Shown here: piece by piece, positions 43,094 through 50,785 of the stretch
Layout of the letters: every line of letters begins with the position of its first letter
Position numbering within the stretch: the first letter of the stretch is position 1
NCBI GenBank assembly: GCA_002343505.1
Contig: DDQZ01000010.1
Location: forward strand, 1 to 64,000
Reading direction: 5' to 3'
DNA from: Verrucomicrobiaceae bacterium UBA2429
GTDB taxonomy: Bacteria > Verrucomicrobiota > Verrucomicrobiia > Verrucomicrobiales > Verrucomicrobiaceae
Length of the DNA: 64,000 nt
Made by a program: the position numbers and the translations under genes
The notes under the pieces: model-generated
Told to the model about the DNA's origin: nothing
Databases searched by the model: none
What the model saw: only the letters and a program-made list of their open reading frames with translations

Positions 43094-45277
43094 TCACCAG
43101 CGGTAGTCCAGGCTGATGAAATCCAGCAGGCGCATCCACAGCGCGGCGCCCAGCGTCACCCGGTCCCCGTGCAGCCGCCCCGTGCCGGTCATGCCGGAGC
43201 GCAGGAGGCCGTCCGGGTCAGGCAGGCGGACCAGCACGCCGTAAGTCACCTCCAGCGGCTTCAGTCCGCCCTTGTCATCCGGCTGCGCGGCGATGTCGCC
43301 GCCCAGGGTGGCGGCCAAGTTCGGCGGAAGGCTTTCCGCAGGCGGCGTCTTCGCATCCTCGGCCACCGTGCCGGTGAAGGTGACTCCCGGGCGCGAGGCG
43401 GCGCGCAGCTCCATTTTCTGCCCGGCGCGCACATGGCGCGCCTGGCGCTGGCTGAGGGGGAAAAAGACCTCCGCCTGGCCTTCCGCCGCCAGCGTGCAGA
43501 GGGTGTCGCCAGCGCGCAGGCTGCCGGCGGCGAGGCGGTCGAGATCCGGCGTGAGCACCACGCCATCCTGCGGCGCGCGCAGCTCCAGCCGCGCGGCCTG
43601 GCGGCGCGCCTCCGCCAGCGCGGTCTCCGCCTGCGCCACGGCGGTCCGCGCCTGCTGGAAGGCGGCGGGCGCCTCCGCGCCGAGCGTCTGCTCCAGCTCC
43701 AGGCGCGCGCGCCGCAGGCGCAGCTCCGCGGCGGTCACGGCGGCGGCGAGGCGCGCGTTTTCCAGCCGCGCCAGCAGATCGCCTCGGCGCACTTTCGCCC
43801 CGGCGCGGGCCAGGATCTCCACCACGCGTCCGGCGGCTTCCGCGCGCACCGGCATCTGCTCCGCCGCGCGCAGCAGCACGGGCCGCTCCACGGTGATCCG
43901 CCACGGCAGCGCCAGCAGGCCCGCAGCCAGCGCGGCCAGGCCCGCCGTCAGCAGCGCGGGCCGCCGCCAGCCACCGGGGCGCGACTTGAGGGCGGCGATT
44001 TCATTTTTCATGAAGGAAATGACGGGCACGGCGACCATGGAGACGAGCGCGCCCGCGCCGATGGCGTCCCCCAGCCAGCCGAGGCCGGAGGGTTGCAGAA
44101 GATGGTGAAACAGCAAGGCGATGCCGAGGGTGATGTTCAGCAGGTAAAGCTGCGCCGCCACGCTGTAGAGGACGAAACCCGCGCGGTTCCGGCGCGGCAG
44201 CAGGCGCTCCAGCAGCGGCGGGGTGGGCGCGCCGAACCAGAGGCGGCGGCAGAGGTCCGCCACGCACATGCGGGCCTTGTCCCGCAGGTTGGGCACTCCG
44301 AGCAGGTCGGTGAGCATGTAGTAGCCGTCGAATTTCATCAGCGGGTTGGCATTGAAAAGGATCGTCCACACGCTGGTGATGAGCATCAGGTTGAAGAGGA
44401 GCTGCTGCGCCGGCCCCGGCTGGGAGACGGCCCACAGCAGCGTGGCCGCGGCGGCGATGAGCAGCTCGATGTAGATGCCCGCCGCGGCCACCAGCAGACG
44501 GTGGCGTTTGTTCGGGAAGAGGTAGCTGTCGGACACATCCGCGTAGAGGAAGGGGGAGAAGACCATGAGGAGCGCGCCCATCTCATGCACCTCCCCGCCA
44601 TAGTGCTTGCAGGTCAGCCCGTGGCCGAACTCATGCACCACCTTCACCAGGAGGGTCAGCGCCCACACGAGGGCCAGGTTCGGCAGCGTGAGAAAGCCGC
44701 TGAGGGAGGGCGCGATGCGCGGGAAATTCACCACGAACACTACCAGCGCCGCCGCCATCAGCGCCAGGCTGAGCATGAAGGCCGTCCGCGTCCACACCCA
44801 GCGCAGCCGCCGCTCCATGCGGATGAGCAGCGCGTCGGGATCGAAGAGAGGGATCTTCAAAAACAGCATCCTCATGAAGACGCCCCACGGCGTCAGAGGG
44901 CGGCGCTGGCTCCGGGCGCGCTCCAACTGCGCGCGCGCGCCCGCTCCGGTGGCCTCCAGGAAGCCGGCCAGCAGCAGCTCCCCGGCAAAGCGGGCCGCGC
45001 GCGCCGTCAGCGCCTCCGCATCCCCCGCCAGGGCCGCGTGCGGATGCGCGGCGGCGAAGGCGGCGCGGATCTCAGCCAGCGTCCGGCGCCCGTCGAAGAG
45101 CGCGGCCAGGGCGTGGTCCTCCGCGGTGAGGCGGAAGTATTTCAATGACAGCGGATCCTTGATGATGACGAAGGCGCGGCCCTCGAAGAGTTGGCGGCTC
45201 GTCTCCAGATCCCGCCGCAGAGCGGGGGGCACGAGGGAATCGGGCGCGCGCTCCGGCTCAGGGCTTGGCTTGCTCAT
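43094..45277 (-). CDS. PqqD-like/M50 site-2-protease-like/HlyD fusion membrane protein
   Basis: 727 aa. Residues about 20-110 resemble a PqqD-type peptide-binding winged helix (LKYFRLTAEDHALAALFDGR). Then an M50 metalloprotease-type membrane domain with zinc motif HEFGH at 215-219 and second motif NPLMKFDG at 311-318. After several membrane helices, a HlyD-type periplasmic adaptor with lipoyl-like halves and a coiled coil (about 480-640) ends the protein. Similar fusions in the PVC group accompany secretion or RiPP-like systems; here only a second adaptor is adjacent. Its start overlaps the end of that gene by 20 bp. Confidence 0.82.
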   Translation of the reverse strand: MSKPSPEPERAPDSLVPPALRRDLETSRQLFEGRAFVIIKDPLSLKYFRLTAEDHALAALFDGRRTLAEIRAAFAAAHPHAALAGDAEALTARAARFAGELLLAGFLEATGAGARAQLERARSQRRPLTPWGVFMRMLFLKIPLFDPDALLIRMERRLRWVWTRTAFMLSLALMAAALVVFVVNFPRIAPSLSGFLTLPNLALVWALTLLVKVVHEFGHGLTCKHYGGEVHEMGALLMVFSPFLYADVSDSYLFPNKRHRLLVAAAGIYIELLIAAAATLLWAVSQPGPAQQLLFNLMLITSVWTILFNANPLMKFDGYYMLTDLLGVPNLRDKARMCVADLCRRLWFGAPTPPLLERLLPRRNRAGFVLYSVAAQLYLLNITLGIALLFHHLLQPSGLGWLGDAIGAGALVSMVAVPVISFMKNEIAALKSRPGGWRRPALLTAGLAALAAGLLALPWRITVERPVLLRAAEQMPVRAEAAGRVVEILARAGAKVRRGDLLARLENARLAAAVTAAELRLRRARLELEQTLGAEAPAAFQQARTAVAQAETALAEARRQAARLELRAPQDGVVLTPDLDRLAAGSLRAGDTLCTLAAEGQAEVFFPLSQRQARHVRAGQKMELRAASRPGVTFTGTVAEDAKTPPAESLPPNLAATLGGDIAAQPDDKGGLKPLEVTYGVLVRLPDPDGLLRSGMTGTGRLHGDRVTLGAALWMRLLDFISLDYRW

Positions 45278-46013
45278 GGCCGGCTGCTTTTTCTGGAAAC
45301 TCCGCCTCCACCCTCATGCCCGCCGTCAGGCGCAGGTCCGCGTTTTCCAGGCGCAGCTTCACCCGGCACAGGCCGCTCTCGGCATCCACGCGCGGGTCAA
45401 GAAACACCAGCTCAGCCTCCGCCTCCGCGTGCGGGGCCGGCAGCCGCACCTCCATGCTCATGCCGGTGCTCAGCACGGCGGCCTGCGCCGGCTCCACGAA
45501 GAATTGCGCCTCCACCGTCCGCAGGTGGACGATGTGCGCCACCGTCTCATGCAGCAGCGCCGCCTCCCCCGGCTGCCTCCCGCGCGCCACCACCACCCCT
45601 TGAATGGGCGCGCGCAGTGTCTTCTGCTCCAGGCGGAAACGCGCCGCATCCCTCTGGATGCGCGCCAGATCGTGCTCGATGGATTTTTTCAGCGCCTCCT
45701 CCCGCGTGCCAATGCTCTCCTTGAGCAGCCGCTGCGCCGCCTCGTGGTCGAAGCGCGCCTTCTCCAGCACCTTCTCCGCGCGCTCCAGGTCCAGCCTCTC
45801 CAGGTCGTCCACCAGCCGCGCCAGCGGCGCCCCCTTTTCCACCGTGCCGCCCTCCTTGACAAAAACCTCCGCCACGATGCCCTCCACCGGCGTGCCCACC
45901 CGCACCTCGTGCAGCGGCAGCAGGATGCCCGGCACCACGTCCGCCCGCGCGCAGATCGCGCCGAGGAAGGCCGCGCCGAGGAAAAGTGCCGGGGAAATGC
46001 CGTGACGAATCAT
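45258..46013 (-). CDS. HlyD-family periplasmic adaptor subunit
   Basis: 251 aa from ATG 46013; signal peptide IRHGISPALFLGAAFLGAI. Barrel-sandwich halves (VGTPVEGIVAEVFVKEGGTV and LRAPIQGVVVARGRQPGE) flank a coiled-coil hairpin (about 65-130). Membrane-fusion proteins of this kind link an inner-membrane exporter to the outer membrane. Upstream partner of the M50-HlyD gene, with which it overlaps by 20 bp, so the two adaptor-type proteins are made together. Confidence 0.88.
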   Translation of the reverse strand: MIRHGISPALFLGAAFLGAICARADVVPGILLPLHEVRVGTPVEGIVAEVFVKEGGTVEKGAPLARLVDDLERLDLERAEKVLEKARFDHEAAQRLLKESIGTREEALKKSIEHDLARIQRDAARFRLEQKTLRAPIQGVVVARGRQPGEAALLHETVAHIVHLRTVEAQFFVEPAQAAVLSTGMSMEVRLPAPHAEAEAELVFLDPRVDAESGLCRVKLRLENADLRLTAGMRVEAEFPEKAAGHEQAKP

Positions 46014-46055
46014 TCCCGCGCAGATACATCCGCTTCCCCCCGGCGGCAACCCCGC

Positions 46056-46095
46056 GCAAAGTGGGGCAGCCTTCCAGTTTGCCCGTTTCGATCAA
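46056..46095. repeat. Degenerate QASSLPVS-type interspersed repeat
   Basis: GTGGGGCAGCCTTCCAGTTT followed by GCCCGTTTCGATC reads VGQPSSLPVSI on the plus strand and forms an imperfect hairpin around TCC. It is a worn copy of the repeat at 32632-32685, in the gap between the HlyD gene and hom. Confidence 0.55.
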
Positions 46096-46207
46096 CCCCG
46101 CCCCGGAAGCCGCGCCGGGGCGGCACGCGGGAAAGCACGCGGCGCTTGCATTCGCGGCGGGACTCGGCTTTGAGGTTGCCACGTCATTTTTCTTTTTCTT
46201 TCCCGCC

Positions 46208-47530
46208 ATGACCGTCCCCTTTCCCCAGCGCATCCTCCACGTCGGCCTCGCCGGTCTCGGCAACGTGGGGGCGGGAGTTTACAAAAACCTGGAGAAGAAC
46301 CGCGACCTCATCCTCCAGCGCACCGGCGCGGACATTCGTGTGCGGCGCGTGGTGGTGCGGGACGCGGCGCGCGCGCGGGATGTGGCGGTGCCTGCGGAGA
46401 TGCTCGGCACGGACTGGCGCGCGCTGGTGGCCGACCCGGAGATACAGGTCATTGTCGAGTTGATCGGCGGCACGGGCACGGCGTATGAGCTGGTGTGCGC
46501 GGCGCTGCGCGCGAAAAAGATCGTGGTCACCGGCAACAAGGCGCTGCTGGCCGAGCGGGGCCAGGAGTTGTTCGCCCTGGCGGAGCAGTGCGGCGTGCCG
46601 ATCTACTTCGAGGCGGCGGTGGCCGGGGGCATCCCCATCATCCAGGTGCTGCAGGAGGGGCTGGTGGGAAACCGCATCCTCTCCATCCACGGCATCATCA
46701 ACGGCACCTGCAACTACATCCTCACCCGCATGAGCCAGGCCGGCCTGAGCTACGCGGACGCGCTGCGGGAGGCGCAGGAAAAAGGCTACGCCGAGGCCGA
46801 TCCGGCGCTCGATGTCAGCGGCTGGGACGCGGCGCACAAGGCCATCATCCTCGCCTCCCTGAGTTACGGCTTCTGGATTCCGCAGGAGAAGGTGCATGTG
46901 CAGGGCGTGGAGGGCATTGACCCGGCGGACTTCAGATTCGCGCAAAGGCTGGGCTACACCATCAAGCTGCTGTCCGTGATTCGCGCGGACGCCGACGGCC
47001 AGGTGGAGGTGCGCACCCAGCCCGCGCTGGTGCCGCTGTCTCATGTGCTGGCCAGCGTCAGCGGCAGCTTCAACGCCGTGCTGGTGAACGGGGACATCGT
47101 CGGCGAGACGCTCTTTTACGGGCGCGGCGCCGGGCAGGACCCGACGAGCAGCTCCGTCATCAGCGACCTGTGCGAGGCCGCCGCCGTGCTCCTCTACGGC
47201 GCGCGCCACAGCGGCTTCGTCCCGCACGGCCTCTACGGGAAAAGCAAACCCGTGGAGGACACCGTCTCGCATTACTACCTGCGCCTGACGGTGGATGACG
47301 TGCCGGGCGTCATGGCGCAGGTGGCCGCCGTCCTTGGGCGGCGGAACATCGGCATCTCCTCGATGATTCAGCCCGAGGACCTGGAGGACACCAGCGGCAG
47401 CACCTCCATCGTGCTCATGATCCACGATGCCACGCTCGGGGAGATGAAAGCCGCGCTGGAGGAGATCGGCGCGCTGTCCTGCGTGCGGGAAAAACCCTCC
47501 TGGATGCGCGTGGAGACCCTGCAAGGGTGA
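46208..47530 (+). CDS. hom: Homoserine dehydrogenase
   Basis: 440 aa, the usual length of the ACT-containing enzyme. NAD(P) site GLAGLGNVGAGVYKNL, VIVELIGGT, the catalytic region VTGNKALLA, FEAAVAGGIPII and the family signature GIINGTCNYILTRM; a C-terminal ACT domain (about 350-435: LRLTVDDVPGVMAQVAAVLG) should bind a feedback amino acid, usually threonine. Reduces aspartate semialdehyde to homoserine for Thr and Met synthesis. Start ATG 46208 is chosen because the open frame upstream runs through a repeat. Confidence 0.95.
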   Translation: MTVPFPQRILHVGLAGLGNVGAGVYKNLEKNRDLILQRTGADIRVRRVVVRDAARARDVAVPAEMLGTDWRALVADPEIQVIVELIGGTGTAYELVCAALRAKKIVVTGNKALLAERGQELFALAEQCGVPIYFEAAVAGGIPIIQVLQEGLVGNRILSIHGIINGTCNYILTRMSQAGLSYADALREAQEKGYAEADPALDVSGWDAAHKAIILASLSYGFWIPQEKVHVQGVEGIDPADFRFAQRLGYTIKLLSVIRADADGQVEVRTQPALVPLSHVLASVSGSFNAVLVNGDIVGETLFYGRGAGQDPTSSSVISDLCEAAAVLLYGARHSGFVPHGLYGKSKPVEDTVSHYYLRLTVDDVPGVMAQVAAVLGRRNIGISSMIQPEDLEDTSGSTSIVLMIHDATLGEMKAALEEIGALSCVREKPSWMRVETLQG

Positions 47531-47536
47531 GCCGCG

Positions 47537-47554
47537 AGGGCGCTATTGCGCCTT
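47537..47554. terminator. Possible weak terminator hairpin after hom
   Basis: AGGGCGC-TATT-GCGCCTT, a 7-bp stem with one G-T pair and a 4-base loop, 6 bp after the hom stop. No U-tract follows, so it may only be a structural element. Confidence 0.35.
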
Positions 47555-47587
47555 GAAGCCGCGCCGCTCCCGGCCTAACGCCTGCGC

Positions 47588-48040
47588 ATGAAGCTCTCCA
47601 AAAAGGCCGAATACGCCCTGCGCGCCCTGCTGGCCATGGCGCGCGCGCCCTCCGGCACGAACTTCTCCATCCAGGACCTTGCGCGGCGGGAGCGCATCCC
47701 GCTCAAATTCCTCGAGCAAATCCTCCTGGCCCTGCGCAACGGCGGCCTGCTGCGCAGCAAGCGCGGCGTCGGCGGCGGCTACCAACTGCAAAAGACCGCC
47801 GCCGAGATCAGCCTGCTGGAAGTGGTGCGGCTCATGGACGGCCCCTTCGAACCCGTCACCTGCTCCGCCGCCGCCGGCAAGCGCGCCGTCAAATGCGAGT
47901 GCGGCATCCCCGGCGGCTGCGGCCTGGGCAACGCCTTCGCCACCCTGCGCGCGCAAGTGGATGCCTGGCTCGCCGGCACCAGCCTGGAGACCGTCCTGGC
48001 CCAGGAAAAAAAAGCCGAGACGCTGAACTTCGAGATTTGA
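47588..48040 (+). CDS. Rrf2-family transcriptional regulator with candidate Fe-S cysteines
   Basis: 150 aa. The winged helix is classic Rrf2: MKLSKKAEYALRALLAMA, IQDLARRERIPLKFLEQIL, GLLRSKRGVGGGYQL. A cysteine cluster CSAAAGKRAVKCECGIPGGC (about 97-116) lies where IscR and NsrR bind Fe-S clusters, although spacing differs. Possibly a redox or Fe-S sensor; targets unknown. Separate from hom by 57 bp. Confidence 0.9.
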   Translation: MKLSKKAEYALRALLAMARAPSGTNFSIQDLARRERIPLKFLEQILLALRNGGLLRSKRGVGGGYQLQKTAAEISLLEVVRLMDGPFEPVTCSAAAGKRAVKCECGIPGGCGLGNAFATLRAQVDAWLAGTSLETVLAQEKKAETLNFEI

Positions 48041-48101
48041 CGCGGGGCAGGGGAGGGCGCCAGGAGCGCCCCTCAGCCGTGACGGTGCGGAAGATTCGCC
48101 G

Positions 48102-48131
48102 CTCCTGCGAGCCCGCAGCCGCTCGCAGGAG
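48102..48131. terminator. Strong perfect hairpin after the Rrf2 gene
   Basis: CTCCTGCGAG (48102-48111) and CTCGCAGGAG (48122-48131) form a perfect 10-bp stem with a 10-base loop. It lies 61 bp past the Rrf2 stop, after another smaller GGGCGC/GCGCCC hairpin (about 48055-48072). No T-run, so a Rho-type or structural role is as likely as intrinsic termination. Confidence 0.45.
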
Positions 48132-48263
48132 AGTCCTGCCGCATCGTTATGATTCAGGCAAACCCGGCGCCTCACCAAAGAACCCTGCGGAAAAACTGAA
48201 AAATTCTCATCCCACGGCGACTGCCATTCGGGACATGCGCCATTCGCGCCCCGGCAACGGTGA

Positions 48264-48598
48264 GGAGATCACCGGGCAGGGCTGCCGGCTGGCCTCCGTC
48301 GTTCCCGCCGCCTCCCGGAGGCTTTTCGCGAAGGCGTCCGCCGCTTCTGCGAGCGCACGCCCGTGCCCATCGCCGTGCATCTCTTTGTCACCCTTGATCC
48401 CGCCACCGGCCAGCCCGACACGCGGCCGTGGCGGCTCATCCTGCGCCTGCGCAGCCAGGACAACGCTTCACCCTCCTGGCCCGCGCAAGCTCCTGCCCCC
48501 CCGGCGCGCAGCTCGCCACCGGCGTCGTCACCGATGACGAAAACGCGCTTGCTTTCCTGCGAAAAAGCACGCCGCTTTGGCCGGTGATTCAAGATTGA
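48264..48598 (+). pseudogene. Decayed gene remnant with a single frameshift
   Basis: One frame gives PVPIAVHLFVTLDPATGQ and then WRLILRLRSQDN up to about 48464; shifting by one base at that point continues smoothly as FTLLARASSCPPGAQLATG then ENALAFLRKSTPLWPVIQD and stops at TGA 48596-48598. A single-base deletion in a short gene, or a sequencing error, explains this. No start codon or complete N-terminus is seen. Family not recognised. Together with the hairpins this accounts for the 48041-48617 gap. Confidence 0.5.
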
Positions 48599-48617
48599 AC
48601 GACACCACGCCCTTCCC

Positions 48618-49547
48618 ATGTCAGGCCCCCCCCATCAAGAAAACAAAGTCGAAGCCATCCTTGATGCCCTTGCCAACGCCCCCGCGCACATCGTGCCCCT
48701 GCAGCTCTTGGATGAGGCGCACGACCACCGGGAGGCCCTCATCCCGCCTTTTCAGCAAGCCGTCGCCCAGGCCCATGCTCTCTCAGCCGGCGGCCGCCTG
48801 CAGGCGGAGGGCGATTGGCGGCTGCCCTGCTTTGCCCTCCATTTTCTCGCCGCCTGGCGTGTGCCCGGGACCTATGATCTGATCTTGGACAGCCTCATGC
48901 TCGACGACCGTTACGACAGCCGCTGGCTCATGTGCGACGCTTACAACGACTGGCCGCATCTCCTGATCACCACCTTCGACGGGGATGTGGCACGGCTTCT
49001 CCGCATCCTGCAAAAAGAGGACCCGCCTTGGAACAGCGATCTGCGAACCTGCCTCATCCTCCTCCTCGGCGGGGTGTATCACCACCGCCTAGGCGACCGC
49101 GCTGCCATCGAGGCCGCCTTCGATCAGATGCTCGACACCTGCGAAGACTCGCTGATCGTGGAGACCATCGCCGATTGCATCGCCCGCGCCAAGATGGAGC
49201 GTCTGCTCCCCAGGCTGCACAAGATGATGCAGGACGAGGTTGTCAGCGAACTGGATGTTCGGGGCATACTCGATGCCCCCTGGGAGGAGGGGGTCAAAAA
49301 TCTCGCCTCCTGCCCCAATCCCATCGTCAATCCCCGGCAGGATCTCGCCGACATCATCAGCATGTGGTTCTATTTCAGGCCGCCCTTCGTCCCCTCACCC
49401 GAGGTGAAGCAGAGCAAGCTGTATCAGTGGGAAATCCAGATCAATGACACCACCGCCCGGCCCGGTCCTTTCATCCTCCGCAAACGCACTCTGCCGTGCA
49501 ACTGCGACAGCGGCCTGCCTTATGGGGCCTGTTGTGCGGGCAAGTGA
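48618..49547 (+). CDS. DUF1186-like protein with a SEC-C-type cysteine tail
   Basis: 309 aa. Helical repeats fill most of the protein (for example HFLAAWRVPGTYDLILDSLM). The C-terminus LPCNCDSGLPYGACCAGK is a variant of the SEC-C zinc motif CxCxSG...CC with the last Cys pair present. This combination is typical of DUF1186 proteins, whose role is unknown. Start ATG 48618 gives MSGPPHQENKVEAILDAL. Confidence 0.7.
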   Translation: MSGPPHQENKVEAILDALANAPAHIVPLQLLDEAHDHREALIPPFQQAVAQAHALSAGGRLQAEGDWRLPCFALHFLAAWRVPGTYDLILDSLMLDDRYDSRWLMCDAYNDWPHLLITTFDGDVARLLRILQKEDPPWNSDLRTCLILLLGGVYHHRLGDRAAIEAAFDQMLDTCEDSLIVETIADCIARAKMERLLPRLHKMMQDEVVSELDVRGILDAPWEEGVKNLASCPNPIVNPRQDLADIISMWFYFRPPFVPSPEVKQSKLYQWEIQINDTTARPGPFILRKRTLPCNCDSGLPYGACCAGK

Positions 49548-49817
49548 CCGACAATGCAGCGAAGGGCTTGGGCCGCGCCCGGCCCGTGTCGGTTTCGCCC
49601 CCCTGCCTCGCTCAATCCGGGGATACGGTGTCAGGCGACGCGGGCGGTCGTTGTGGCGGGGCGGCGGATGGGTGGCGAGGATCAGCCGGAGGTGCCCGCC
49701 CCCGTCTTTGAGGCGGAGCTGGATGCGCCGCGTCCCATGCCTTGATGCGCCGCGGTTCCTCTGAGGCTGGGCGCACCGGGTTTGACTTGCCGGCGGGACG
49801 GTTCATTGCTGCGGGGC

Positions 49818-50777
49818 ATGACCTGGAACCGCCCCCTGCTTTTCACTCCCGTCCATCAAACGCGCGTCTGGGGCGGGCGCCGCCTGGAGTCCATGTTCGG
49901 GCGCGCGCTGCCCGCGGCGGGCCTGCCGTATGGCGAGTCCTGGGAGCTGTGCGACCGCGCGGAGGCGCAGAGCGCGCTGCGCGAGCCGGCGGACGGCTGC
50001 GGCATGCTGCACGAGCTGTGGACGCAGAGGCGCCACGAGGTTTTCGGAGCGGGTCTGACCAACCACCCCGCGCCGCGCTACCCGCTGCTGATGAAGATCC
50101 TCGACGCCTGCGACGACCTCTCCATCCAGGTGCATCCGCCCGCTGACGCCGCCGCTGAGCTGGGTGGCGAGCCGAAGACGGAGATGTGGTTCATCGTTCA
50201 TGCCGATCCTGGCGCGAAACTTTACGCAGGCTTGAAGGCCGGAGTGGACCGCGCGGCTTTTGAGAAAGCCCTCGCGGATGGCACGGTGGCGGATGTGACG
50301 CACGTCATCGAGCCGCGCGCGGGCGACTGCGTCTTCCTGCCCAGCGGCCGCGTCCATGCCATCGGCGCGGGGCTGGTCATCTACGAGATCCAGCAGAACA
50401 GCGACACCACCTACCGTGTCTTTGACTGGAACCGCGCCGGGCTCGACGGCAGGCCGCGCGCTTTGCACATCGCGGAGTCGCTGCGCAGCATCCGCTTTGA
50501 CGACTTCGAACCCGCGCCTGTGACGCCGCAGCCGGACGGCACGCTGGCGAGCTGCGAGCACTTCCATGTCCGGCTGCGCAAAGCCGCGCCCGATGCCGCT
50601 CTCGGCGCGCCGGGGGAGCACCTGGTCATCGCCCTCGTGCGCGGCGCGCTCAGCGTGGCCGGCGTGTCTTTGAAGGCCGGGGACTTCGCCCTCATCCCTG
50701 CGGCGATGGAGGCTGCCCCGCGCAAAGCCACCCCAGGCGCTGAGGACACCGCCTGGCTGGAGGCGCGCATTCCCTGA
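49818..50777 (+). CDS. manA: Mannose-6-phosphate isomerase, class I
   Basis: 319 aa. Zinc-site elements: LSIQVHPP, KTEMWFIVHA and a later GRVHAIG, with WGGRRLESMFG near the start and YRVFDWNR afterwards; this is the short bacterial type I enzyme. Interconverts fructose-6-P and mannose-6-P for glycan precursor supply. Start ATG 49818 follows a GCGGGGC. The preceding 270 bp (49548-49817) contain no recognisable gene. Confidence 0.9.
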   Translation: MTWNRPLLFTPVHQTRVWGGRRLESMFGRALPAAGLPYGESWELCDRAEAQSALREPADGCGMLHELWTQRRHEVFGAGLTNHPAPRYPLLMKILDACDDLSIQVHPPADAAAELGGEPKTEMWFIVHADPGAKLYAGLKAGVDRAAFEKALADGTVADVTHVIEPRAGDCVFLPSGRVHAIGAGLVIYEIQQNSDTTYRVFDWNRAGLDGRPRALHIAESLRSIRFDDFEPAPVTPQPDGTLASCEHFHVRLRKAAPDAALGAPGEHLVIALVRGALSVAGVSLKAGDFALIPAAMEAAPRKATPGAEDTAWLEARIP

Positions 50778-50785
50778 CCCGCGTC

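Noticed and set aside
43169..45148. 659-aa plus-strand open frame opposite the M50-HlyD gene
   Set aside because: Gln/Arg/His-rich antisense product; the minus strand has the zinc-protease and HlyD motifs.
49548..49817. Short open frames before manA
   Set aside because: Composition typical of GC-rich spacer; no start/ribosome-site combination or similarity supports a gene.
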